Source of the DNA: DATMGU01 sp035555315
GTDB taxonomy: Bacteria > Pseudomonadota > Alphaproteobacteria > ATCC43930 > CGMCC-115725
Length of the DNA stretch: 64,000 nucleotides
Assembly: GCA_035555315.1 (NCBI GenBank)
Contig: DATMGU010000053.1
Span: 50,245 to 114,244, forward strand
Reading direction: 5' to 3'
The notes below the pieces were generated by a model. That model made no database searches, had not been told where the DNA came from, and worked only from the letters and a program-made list of their open reading frames with translations. Positions 41,718-49,208 of the stretch are shown piece after piece. The stretch's first letter is position 1. Each line of letters begins with the position of its first letter. The position numbers were made by a program, and so were the translations under genes.

Positions 41718-42305
41718 ATGCCGAAGCATACAATCGATCGCACCGACATCATGCCGATCGCGCAATACGCCGAGATCCGGCGCGACCACCGGCGCAAGGT
41801 CACCGGCATCAAGCAGCATCGCCGGGTCGAGGTCGGCCCGTTCGCGACCTTCTATTTCGAGAATTACGACACGATCTGGCACCAGATCCACGAGATGCTG
41901 TACATCGAAAAGGGCGGCGAGGACCAGATCACCGACGAGCTGGCCGCCTATCAGCCGCTGATCCCGCGCGGCGACGACCTGGTGGCGACGGTGATGTTCG
42001 AGATCGACGATCCGGTGCGCCGCACCTCGGTGCTGAACCGGCTGGGCGGGGTCGAGAACCACACCTTCGTCAGCGTCGACGGGCAAAAGATCCAGGGGTC
42101 GGCCGACCCGGATCGCGAGAACACCTCGCCCGAGGGCAAGGCCTCGTCGGTGCAGTTCATCCACTTCACCCTGAACGCGACGCAGAAAGCCGCCTTCGCG
42201 AAGCCGGGCGTGCAGGTCCTGCTGGGCTTCGATCACCCGAATTACGGCCATATCGCCGTGATGTCCGACCCGGTGCGTAGCGCGCTGGCCCAGGATTTTT
42301 CGTAG
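41718..42305 (+). CDS. DUF3501 family protein
   Basis: A 195-residue soluble protein. It shows the DUF3501 features IMPIAQYAEIRRDHRRKVTG, FYFENYDTIWHQIHEMLYIE and GFDHPNYGHIAVMSDPVRSA. No catalytic motif is obvious; histidines and glutamates in IWHQIHEML could bind metal. GAGGAGG lies upstream of the ATG. Its place after the rubrerythrin and Fe-S protein genes points to the same peroxide/iron pathway. Confidence 0.92.
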   Translation: MPKHTIDRTDIMPIAQYAEIRRDHRRKVTGIKQHRRVEVGPFATFYFENYDTIWHQIHEMLYIEKGGEDQITDELAAYQPLIPRGDDLVATVMFEIDDPVRRTSVLNRLGGVENHTFVSVDGQKIQGSADPDRENTSPEGKASSVQFIHFTLNATQKAAFAKPGVQVLLGFDHPNYGHIAVMSDPVRSALAQDFS

Positions 42306-42326
42306 AGGGCCGCTCCGCCCGTCTCG

Positions 42327-43496
42327 TTAGAGCAGGCCGAAGACGGCACGGTGCCGGCGGAAGCCCTTGAATTCGAAATGGCCGATTTCGAACACGGGGG
42401 CGTCGAGATACCCGGCGAATTCCTCGGTCATCAGCAAGGGTCGGTCGAGCGGGCCGCAGAGCTTTTCGAGCCGGCTGACCAGGTTGACGTCGCGGCCGAT
42501 GGCGGTGAAATCCAGCCGGTGGCCGGAGCCGACATTGCCGTAGGCAACTTCCCCCCAATGCAGGGCTACGCCCATCCTCAGGGGACCCGTGGCGAAGGGC
42601 CGCGCCGCCGCCAGATTGGTCAAGGCGGCCTGGCCGGCCTCGAAGGCGGCGGCGCAGGCGAGGCGCGCCGCGTCATGAGGAGGGAATGCATCGGCGGGGA
42701 ACACGGATAGGACTCCATCGCCGATGAATTTCAGCACCTCGCCGCCTGCGGCGCTGACCGACGGCACGACGCAATCGAAATAGGTGTTCAGCGCGTCGAG
42801 CACCTCCGGCGCCGGCGCCTCGTCCGAGAGGGTAGTGAAGCCCCGCATATCGGTCAGCATGATCGCGGCGCGGATCGATTGCAGATCGCCGCGCTGCACC
42901 GCCCCAGCGATGATCCGGGCACCGGGGTCCAAGCCGACATAGGTCGTCAGCAACTCGGACATGGTCCGCCGGGTCGCCTTGGTTTCCAGCACGAGCAACA
43001 GCGTCTTCACGGTCGCGCGGAACAGGGCGATATGGTGGGTGCGGAAGCCCTCGGGGGCATCCGTCGCGAGCGACATGGCGTTCATGATGCCGCTGGAGAA
43101 CGGCATGGGCACCATCAGGTAATGGGTGAAACCCTGCGTCGCCAAGTCGCCCAGCATGGGGATTTCCCGCGTGGCCGCCGCATCGATGCGCCGGTCCAGC
43201 CACTCGCCGCTGCGGGTCACCCATTCGACCGGGCTTTTCTTGTAGGACGGCGTGTTCTCGATGCCGTGCCGGGGCGTGATCTCCTCGAGCATCTCGCCAC
43301 GCCGCCACAGATGCATGACCCCGCGAAATTCCGGATGCAGCGTCCGGATATGCGTGGTCGCCCGGACCAGCGGCACCCCGGCCTCGGTGTAGCGCTGTGC
43401 CAGGCTCGCCAACAACGTGCCGATGGTCTCGGCGAAGCGGCCCTCGCGCAGCAGCCAGCCGTTGATCTCATCCGCTTTCCGGTCGACGTGTTCCAT
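42327..43496 (-). CDS. Class III adenylate/guanylate cyclase with N-terminal sensor-like domain
   Basis: A 389-residue cyclase. The catalytic domain has both metal aspartates (IMLTDMRGFTTLSD, VLKFIGDGVLSVF), a Lys in LKFIGDG and the Asn/Arg pair in FTAIGRDVNLVSRLEK. The N-terminal domain parallels that of the cyclase at 20859-22172. The ATG at 43496 is chosen because AAGGAG lies upstream, and because two tandem 17-bp repeats at 43527-43560 inside any longer version would not keep frame if copy number changed. In-frame starts at 43601, 43634 and 43679 are possible. No membrane helices are seen. Confidence 0.87.
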   Translation of the reverse strand: MEHVDRKADEINGWLLREGRFAETIGTLLASLAQRYTEAGVPLVRATTHIRTLHPEFRGVMHLWRRGEMLEEITPRHGIENTPSYKKSPVEWVTRSGEWLDRRIDAAATREIPMLGDLATQGFTHYLMVPMPFSSGIMNAMSLATDAPEGFRTHHIALFRATVKTLLLVLETKATRRTMSELLTTYVGLDPGARIIAGAVQRGDLQSIRAAIMLTDMRGFTTLSDEAPAPEVLDALNTYFDCVVPSVSAAGGEVLKFIGDGVLSVFPADAFPPHDAARLACAAAFEAGQAALTNLAAARPFATGPLRMGVALHWGEVAYGNVGSGHRLDFTAIGRDVNLVSRLEKLCGPLDRPLLMTEEFAGYLDAPVFEIGHFEFKGFRRHRAVFGLL

Positions 43497-43526
43497 CTGG
43501 ATCGAGAGGCTCCTTGCTTCCGGGCT

Positions 43527-43560
43527 GGCCTTGATTCGGGGCCGGCCTTGATTCGGGGCC
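43527..43560. repeat. Two 17-bp tandem repeats upstream of the cyclase
   Basis: GGCCTTGATTCGGGGCC occurs twice head to tail (43527-43543 and 43544-43560). Being 17 bases long, the unit changes reading frame if duplicated, which argues that this stretch is untranslated. Confidence 0.9.
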
Positions 43561-43774
43561 GGCGCTTCAAATCCAGCTAACATCAAGCGCGGGACGACGT
43601 CCATGCCGGGACCTTCATTGCCGGGCGCCTTCATTAAAGAAACTTCATGTGCCTGACGGGTCGCCGATAGTCGCCGCATGACTATTTAAAGCGGACGAAG
43701 CGTCGCGTCGGCGGTTTACCTCATGACCTCTGCAGACGCGGCGATCCCCTGAACGAGCGAGGAGGGACAGACCC

Positions 43775-45394
43775 ATGACTTCTCAGGATAGGACATCACC
43801 CGTGGCGCGGCGGACCGCCATGGCACGCTTCAAGGCAGGTTTGCTGGCGAGCGCCATGGCCGTCATCGTCGTCGTGCCGACGATCGGCATGCCTCATAAC
43901 GCGCTGGCTCAGGCCCCGGCGCCCTCCATCGGCAGTACCGCGCCGGCATCGGCCGGGCTGACCCCGGCGGCGCTGCCCAGTTTCCGACCGCTGGTCGACA
44001 AAGTGCTGCCGGCCGTCGTGAACATCTCGGTTACCCAGAAGATCAGCGCGTCGGACGAGGATACGCCGGCAGCCGATCAACAGCAGGACGACGATCCCGG
44101 CGTGCCGCCCGGCATGGGCTCCGGCTCGCCCTTCGATGAAATGCTGCGCCGGTTCTTCCAGAACCAGCGGCCCGGCCAGCGCATGCCGCAACAGGGCCAG
44201 CGCGTGGCGCTGGGCTCCGGCTTCGTCATCGATCCGAGCGGCTATGTCGTGACCAACAACCACGTCGTCGGCAACGCGGACAAGGTGACCGTGATCTTCC
44301 AGGACGACACCAAGCATCCGGCCAAGATCATCGGTCGCGACCCGAAGACCGACCTCGCCCTGCTCAAGATCGATGCGCCGAAGCCGTTGCCCTATGTCCA
44401 GTTCGGCGATAGCGCCCAGGCGCAGGTCGGCGATTGGGTGCTGGCGGTGGGCAACCCGTTCGGCCTGGGCGGCACCGTGACGACGGGCATCATCTCGGCC
44501 CGTGGCCGCGATATCCACGAAGGTCCGTTCGATGACTTCCTGCAGATCGACGCGTCGATCAACCGGGGCAATTCGGGCGGCCCGACCTTCGACCTCAGCG
44601 GCCATGTGATCGGCATCAACACCGCAATCTATTCGCCCAATGGCGGTAGCGTCGGCATCGGCTTCGCCATCCCGGCCAACGTGGCCCAGCAGGTCATCGG
44701 CCAGTTGAAGAACAACGGCAAGGTGACGCGCGGCTGGATGGGCGTGCAGATCCAGCAGATCACCCCGGAAATCGCACAGAGCCTGGGGCAGAAAAGCGAA
44801 AGCGGCGCCCTGGTCGCCGATGTGACGCCGGACAGCCCGGCGGCGAAGGCGGGCATCAAGGTCGGCGACGTCATCGAGAAGTTCGATGGCCAGACGATCG
44901 ATAAACTGCGCGATCTGCCCAAGATCGTCGCCGATACCGGCGTCGGCAAAACCGTCGACCTCGAAGTGCTGCGCGGCGGCAGCACGGTGACCTTGCGGAC
45001 CACCATCGCCGAATTGCCGGAGAAGCAGCAGGTGGCGAGCACGGAGGCACCGGATGGCGGCAATCCCGCCGCCCCGGCGCATACCAGCGCGCTCGGCCTG
45101 CAGTTCGGCAGCCTCAGCGACCAGATGCGGCATCGACTGCACATCGCGGGCAACGTCAAGGGCACGGTGGTGACCCATGTGGAGGAGGGCAGCGAGGCCG
45201 AGCAGCTGGGGATCCAGGCCGGCGACGTGATCACCGCGATCAACCAGAAACCGATCGATACCCCGGATCAGGCCGCGACCCAGATCAAGGCGGCCCGGGA
45301 CAGCGGGCGCGGTAGCCTGTTGCTGCTGCTGAACCGCAACGGCAGCAACCAATACGTGGCGCTCAGCACCGGCAAGGCCAACAACAACGGCTGA
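43775..45394 (+). CDS. degP: DegP/HtrA-family periplasmic serine protease
   Basis: A 539-residue protease/chaperone. A signal peptide ends at about residue 46 (NALAQA). The catalytic triad is His163 (NNHVVGNADKV), Asp193 (DPKTDLALLKID) and Ser267 (NRGNSGGPTF). Two PDZ domains follow (around 310-395 and 430-530). GAGGAGGGA precedes the ATG. It degrades or refolds damaged periplasmic and outer-membrane proteins. It is divergent from the cyclase gene at 42327-43496. Confidence 0.95.
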   Translation: MTSQDRTSPVARRTAMARFKAGLLASAMAVIVVVPTIGMPHNALAQAPAPSIGSTAPASAGLTPAALPSFRPLVDKVLPAVVNISVTQKISASDEDTPAADQQQDDDPGVPPGMGSGSPFDEMLRRFFQNQRPGQRMPQQGQRVALGSGFVIDPSGYVVTNNHVVGNADKVTVIFQDDTKHPAKIIGRDPKTDLALLKIDAPKPLPYVQFGDSAQAQVGDWVLAVGNPFGLGGTVTTGIISARGRDIHEGPFDDFLQIDASINRGNSGGPTFDLSGHVIGINTAIYSPNGGSVGIGFAIPANVAQQVIGQLKNNGKVTRGWMGVQIQQITPEIAQSLGQKSESGALVADVTPDSPAAKAGIKVGDVIEKFDGQTIDKLRDLPKIVADTGVGKTVDLEVLRGGSTVTLRTTIAELPEKQQVASTEAPDGGNPAAPAHTSALGLQFGSLSDQMRHRLHIAGNVKGTVVTHVEEGSEAEQLGIQAGDVITAINQKPIDTPDQAATQIKAARDSGRGSLLLLLNRNGSNQYVALSTGKANNNG

Positions 45395-45409
45395 TACCGG
45401 TCGTCCGAC

Positions 45410-45443
45410 GAACGGCCCCGACCTTTCCCGGTCGGGGCCGTTC
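45410..45443 (+). terminator. Strong terminator after degP
   Basis: A perfect 14-base stem, GAACGGCCCCGACC (45410-45423) and GGTCGGGGCCGTTC (45430-45443), with a 6-base TTTCCC loop, followed by GCTTGTCT. It lies 16 bases after the degP stop. Confidence 0.85.
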
Positions 45444-45718
45444 GCTTGTCTGAACCATGCTTGATCTCCAAAACGATCGGCGGGGTATCGGTCGGCTCAT
45501 GCGCACCTCGCTCCGGGCCGGTGCCTGGATGAGGTCGAGCGGATCGAGATTTGGCTGAAGTGATTTTGCTCGTAGATCGCGTACCAACGCGACATTCGAT
45601 ATTCCAGTCAGGACGACTAAAATCCTGGATGCGCCATGACGAGTCGATCGAACCCTCCGAGCCAGTCGTCTGGCGACCTGCCGAGGCGCGCGGCCATGCC
45701 GATCCGTGACGTTGATCT

Positions 45719-45904
45719 GTGACGGGGTGGCTGCTCGATACCAATATCCTGTCGGAACTGCGCAAGCCCAAACCCCAGCCGAAGGTCGTGGGGTTCGTCA
45801 CAACCCAGCCGCTCGATTGCCTCTTTGTTAGCGTCGTAATCCGTGGGCGTCGAAATCTTTTCGCACTGCTTCTAGTATTGGGGTCCGGCTGGTGGCTCTC
45901 ATGA
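45719..45904 (+). pseudogene. Remnant of a VapC-type PIN-domain toxin
   Basis: From GTG 45719 the frame reads MTGWLLDTNILSELRKPKPQ and continues to PLDCLFVSVVIRGRR, closely matching the start of FitB/VapC proteins, including the first catalytic Asp in LLDTN. In intact relatives SVV is followed by T-L-A-E-I-R; here it goes straight to I-R, so the segment carrying the second acidic residue (Glu) appears lost by a 12-base deletion. After that the sequence diverges and stops at 61 residues instead of about 140. No antitoxin gene is recognisable upstream. Confidence 0.75.
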
Positions 45905-45941
45905 CCATCGGCCGCGACCATCTTCGGGGGCGGTACGTTTA

Positions 45942-48107
45942 ATGTTGAGACGAATTGCGAAGCTTGATGTCGGCCACTATCTGGGTGCCATCATCTTCCT
46001 GCTGCTGATCGCGGTGCGCCTGTGGGATCCGTCGCCGCTGGTCCAGATGCGCAACTTCGTGTTCGACGAGTTCGAACGGCGCACGCCGGTGGAACCGATG
46101 GCGCCGGCCTTCGCCACCGTCGAAATCGACGACACCACCCTGCAGCGTTTCGGACAATGGCCATGGCCGCGCGGGTTGATGGCCAAGCTGATCGACAAGA
46201 TCGCCGAGGCGAAGCCCGCGGTCGTGGTCTTGCCGCAGCTTTACGCCGAACCGGACGAAACAGCGCCGCGCCAGATCGTGCGGCGGCTGGAGGCGCAGGG
46301 CGATTACCAGGCCGTGCTGTCCATGATCTATGACTTGCCCGATGGCGACCAATTGCTGGCCAAATCCATCGGCGGCGTGCCGACGGTAACGGCGATGGCG
46401 TTCACCGACCGGACGTCCTCGCTCAGATTGCCGCATCTGCCGGGCACCGTGGTGGTCGGCCCCAACGATCTGCACACGATCCCGACTTTTCCCGGTACCC
46501 TCACCAATCTGTCGATCATCGACCAGTCGGCGGCCGGGACGGGGGCTTCGACCCTGAGCCCCGATTCGGATGGCGTGCTGCGCTCCATCCCGCTGCTCTT
46601 CCGGTTCGGCAGCCAATTGGTGCCGGGCCTGACCGCCGAGACGCTGCGCGTGCTGCTTGGCGACCATGCCCTGCGCGCCCGTACGGTCGGCGACATCAAC
46701 GATCCCGGCACCATCGGGGTCGAGAGCCTGCGCTTCGGCACGGCTCAAGCCGGCGTCACGATCCCGACCGATCCCGATGGCTCGATCCGCGTCGTGTTCC
46801 GGCCGAGCGATCGATCGACGGTGATCCCGGCCTGGCAATTCTTCGATGGCGCGGTATCGCCCGACCGGCTGGCCGACCGGCTGGTTTTCGTCAATCTCAG
46901 CGCCGCCGGATTGCGCAACGCCTGGACGACGCCGATCGGTGGCTTGACGGGCAGCGATATCGTCTCCCAAGCGATCGATCAGATCCTCGCCGGGCGCTTC
47001 ATCACCCGCCCGAATTGGGCGCCGGGTCTGGAGATCGTGCTGGCGCTCGCGGTGGGCGGTATCCTGATGGTGGCGCTTCGGGCGCTTGGCGCGATGTGGA
47101 GCGCCGTGATCGGCGGCGTCACCGTGTTCGCGGCACTGGGCGGCTCGTGGCTCGCCTATACGCAATACGGCCTGCTGATCGATCCCAGCCATCTCATCGT
47201 CAGTGCCACGGCGCTTTATCTGGTGTCGAGCGCGGTCGGCTATCTGGAGGCGGAGAAGAAGCGGGAGGTCATCCGGCGCAGCTTCGCCTTGTACATGTCG
47301 CCGGTTCTGGTCGATCGATTGGCGGCCCATCCCGATGCGCTGAAACTCGGCGGCGAGCGGCGGCAGATGACCTTCATCTTTACCGATGTGGCGAATTTCA
47401 CCACCTTGTCGGAAGGGCTCGACGCGACCGTTCTCGGCAGCCTGATGAACGACTACCTGACCGGCGTCTGCGACGCCATCATGCGCAACGGCGGAACCAT
47501 CAACGAATTCATCGGCGACGCGGTCGTGGCGTTCTTCGGCGCGCCGCTCGACCAGCCGGATCATGCCCATCTGGCGATGGCGGCGGCGCGGGAGGTCGAC
47601 AGTTTCTCCGAGCAGTTCCGCAAGGCCAAAGTGGCGGAAGGCATCGCGTTCGGGCGAACCCGCATCGGCGTCCATTCGGGCCCCGCCGTCGTCGGCAATT
47701 TCGGCTCGGCGCAGCGCATGAAATATTCCGCCCTGGGCGATACGGTGAACGCCGCCGCCCGCATCGAAGGCCTCAACAAGTATTTCGGCACGCGGGCCTG
47801 CGCCTCGGGCGCGACGATCGCCATAGCCGGTGACGCGGGAACCCGACCGGTCGGCCAGGTGGTCGTCAAGGGCAAGGGCACCGCCCTGGCGATCCATGAG
47901 GTGCTGCCGGCCGGGGATGAGCCCGATGCCGCGTTCTTCGCCGAATACCGCGTGGCTTACGCCCTCGCGGCCGCCGAGGAACCCTCGGCGATCGAGCGGT
48001 TCGAGCAGCTGGAACGCATCCGGCCGGATGATCCTTGCGTCGCGTTTCACCTGGCCCGTTTTCGACGGGGCGAACGCGGCGTCATGGTCGTGATGGGCGA
48101 AAAGTAA
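45942..48107 (+). CDS. CHASE2-domain class III adenylate/guanylate cyclase
   Basis: A 721-residue membrane receptor cyclase. One N-terminal helix (VGHYLGAIIFLLLIAVRLWD) precedes a periplasmic CHASE2 domain (about residues 40-355; FATVEIDDTTLQRFGQWPWP, NLSIIDQSAAGTGASTLSPD). Three helices follow (about 360-435) and then a cyclase domain with both metal aspartates (MTFIFTDVANFTTLSE, INEFIGDAVVAFFGAP) and the Asn/Arg pair in ALGDTVNAAARIEG. At the usual Lys position there is Glu (NEFIGD). It senses an extracytoplasmic signal and makes cAMP or cGMP. No clear regulatory site is upstream. Confidence 0.92.
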   Translation: MLRRIAKLDVGHYLGAIIFLLLIAVRLWDPSPLVQMRNFVFDEFERRTPVEPMAPAFATVEIDDTTLQRFGQWPWPRGLMAKLIDKIAEAKPAVVVLPQLYAEPDETAPRQIVRRLEAQGDYQAVLSMIYDLPDGDQLLAKSIGGVPTVTAMAFTDRTSSLRLPHLPGTVVVGPNDLHTIPTFPGTLTNLSIIDQSAAGTGASTLSPDSDGVLRSIPLLFRFGSQLVPGLTAETLRVLLGDHALRARTVGDINDPGTIGVESLRFGTAQAGVTIPTDPDGSIRVVFRPSDRSTVIPAWQFFDGAVSPDRLADRLVFVNLSAAGLRNAWTTPIGGLTGSDIVSQAIDQILAGRFITRPNWAPGLEIVLALAVGGILMVALRALGAMWSAVIGGVTVFAALGGSWLAYTQYGLLIDPSHLIVSATALYLVSSAVGYLEAEKKREVIRRSFALYMSPVLVDRLAAHPDALKLGGERRQMTFIFTDVANFTTLSEGLDATVLGSLMNDYLTGVCDAIMRNGGTINEFIGDAVVAFFGAPLDQPDHAHLAMAAAREVDSFSEQFRKAKVAEGIAFGRTRIGVHSGPAVVGNFGSAQRMKYSALGDTVNAAARIEGLNKYFGTRACASGATIAIAGDAGTRPVGQVVVKGKGTALAIHEVLPAGDEPDAAFFAEYRVAYALAAAEEPSAIERFEQLERIRPDDPCVAFHLARFRRGERGVMVVMGEK

Positions 48108-48139
48108 TCGCCCGCGCCAATGTGGACGGTTTCCGTAAA

Positions 48140-48224
48140 TCAACATTAAGTGTATTCCGCTACGCGGCACTTAAGAAAAGATGGTTGATGATATTCTAGA
48201 TATACCGTGTGCGCTTAATGTTGA
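48140..48224. repeat. Inverted repeats between the CHASE2 cyclase and HigBA
   Basis: TCAACATTAAG (48140-48150) and CTTAATGTTGA (48214-48224) form a perfect 11-base inverted repeat 63 bases apart. Within it lies a second hairpin, TTAAGTG (48146-48152) with CACTTAA (48168-48174), enclosing CCGC-TAC-GCGG. They lie where the convergent transcripts of the cyclase and of HigBA meet and may act as a two-way terminator or be the edge of a small mobile segment. Confidence 0.6.
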
Positions 48225-48280
48225 ACCATTGACGTCTGCCATAATTTCCTTGTTACCATCAGGTTGATTCACACGGACTG

Positions 48281-48302
48281 CCTGAGAAGCGGATTTCTCA
48301 GG
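48281..48302 (-). terminator. Hairpin at the end of the HigBA operon
   Basis: CCTGAGAA (48281-48288) and TTCTCAGG (48295-48302) form an 8-base stem that overlaps the stop codon of the antitoxin gene. The position suits termination of the leftward transcript, though no long T-run follows. Confidence 0.5.
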
Positions 48303-48579
48303 CCGCCTTGGCGACGTGCACTTCAACCCGCAGGCCGGCAGCAGTCAGCATGTTGACCAGCGTATCAATACCAAACAGGTCGATCTTGCCGCGCATGAGG
48401 TCCGACACACGCGGTTGCGTCACGCCCAGCAGACGTGCTGCTTCTGCCTGACTCCAGCCTTTGGTCTTGATGTGTTGTTCAATTGCCATCATCAGCGCCG
48501 AGCGGATTTTCATGTTTTCCGCTTCGGCCGGTGTGTCTTCGATGGCATCCCACACGCTGGAAAACTGTTCATTGCTCAT
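48298..48579 (-). CDS. HigA-like Xre-family antitoxin
   Basis: A 93-residue helix-turn-helix antitoxin. The HTH is GWSQAEAARLLGVTQPRVSD followed by LMRGKIDLFGIDTLVNML, the HTH_37/HigA type pattern. Its ATG overlaps the toxin stop (ATGA). The toxin-first gene order is that of HigBA. It should neutralise the toxin and repress the shared promoter near 48924-48944. Confidence 0.9.
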   Translation of the reverse strand: MSNEQFSSVWDAIEDTPAEAENMKIRSALMMAIEQHIKTKGWSQAEAARLLGVTQPRVSDLMRGKIDLFGIDTLVNMLTAAGLRVEVHVAKAA

Positions 48580-48917
48580 GAATTCAACTCCTTCACCAAA
48601 TCCCTGTAACGACTCTCAGCTAGGTCCAGATCCGCTTTACTGGTCGCTTGTGTCTTCTTTTGGAAGCAGTGTAGGACGTAAACGGCGCTCTCAAACTTGG
48701 CGACATAGATCACCCGGAACACGCCGTCCTGATCCCGAATTCTGATCTCCCGCACCCCCTGCCCAACCGTGATCATAGGTTTCCAGTCAGTTGGGTCGAA
48801 GCCGGTTTGCACCTTGTCGAGTTGATAGCCTGCTTCCCGCCGTGCTGTAGCCGGGAAGGCGCGCAGATCATCAAGGGTGTTCCCCCGGAAGCTAAGAGGC
48901 TTGGGCGATTCAGTCAC
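48576..48917 (-). CDS. HigB-like RelE-superfamily toxin (phage Gp49-like)
   Basis: A 113-residue toxin. LSFRGNTLDDLRAFPATARR, GVREIRIRDQDGVFRVIYVA and YVLHCFQKKTQATSKADLDL are the strand and helix motifs of the Gp49-like/HigB family, a RelE-fold ribosome-dependent mRNA interferase. The Arg and Lys residues of the RVIYVA and FQKKT strands are intact. It lies first in the pair with the HigA-like gene. Confidence 0.9.
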   Translation of the reverse strand: MTESPKPLSFRGNTLDDLRAFPATARREAGYQLDKVQTGFDPTDWKPMITVGQGVREIRIRDQDGVFRVIYVAKFESAVYVLHCFQKKTQATSKADLDLAESRYRDLVKELNS

Positions 48918-48923
48918 ACCAGC

Positions 48924-48944
48924 AATATATAAAAATTTGTATAT
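48924..48944. promoter_or_regulatory. Candidate promoter/operator of HigBA
   Basis: An AT-rich stretch with imperfect inverted symmetry (ATATA...TATAT) lies directly upstream of the HigB start, in a region otherwise GC-rich. It would suit a HigA-bound autoregulated promoter. Confidence 0.45.
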
Positions 48945-49208
48945 CGCCGCAAGCCGATTGTCGGCCTTGCAAATGTCCGTGGTTGGGCGGCGTGGAGCGT
49001 CTCCGGCTAAGGTCGTTCGCTACGCCGGGCGCGCGTGGCCGTCTCGACCCTTGCGGGTGCAGATCGCTGACGCGGTGGCGTGCCATCGGCAGGGGAAAAG
49101 AGGAAGGAAAAGGAGGACGCAGAACTGCCGGGAGTGTGCCAGCGTGCTCCCTACGGTCAAGGGGTGGGTCCTCGCCATGCTCGCTTTTTGCGATGACTGA
49201 TGGGCCGC

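Larger units (their letters stand above)
45395..45941. other. Region between degP and the CHASE2 cyclase
   Basis: About 550 bases containing the degP terminator and a decayed vapC gene. No intact gene was found. Codon use here is irregular and stops are frequent in all frames. Confidence 0.6.

Noticed and set aside
45939..48170. 743-codon leftward frame opposite the CHASE2 cyclase
   Set aside because: Antisense shadow; the cyclase motifs on the plus strand are unambiguous.
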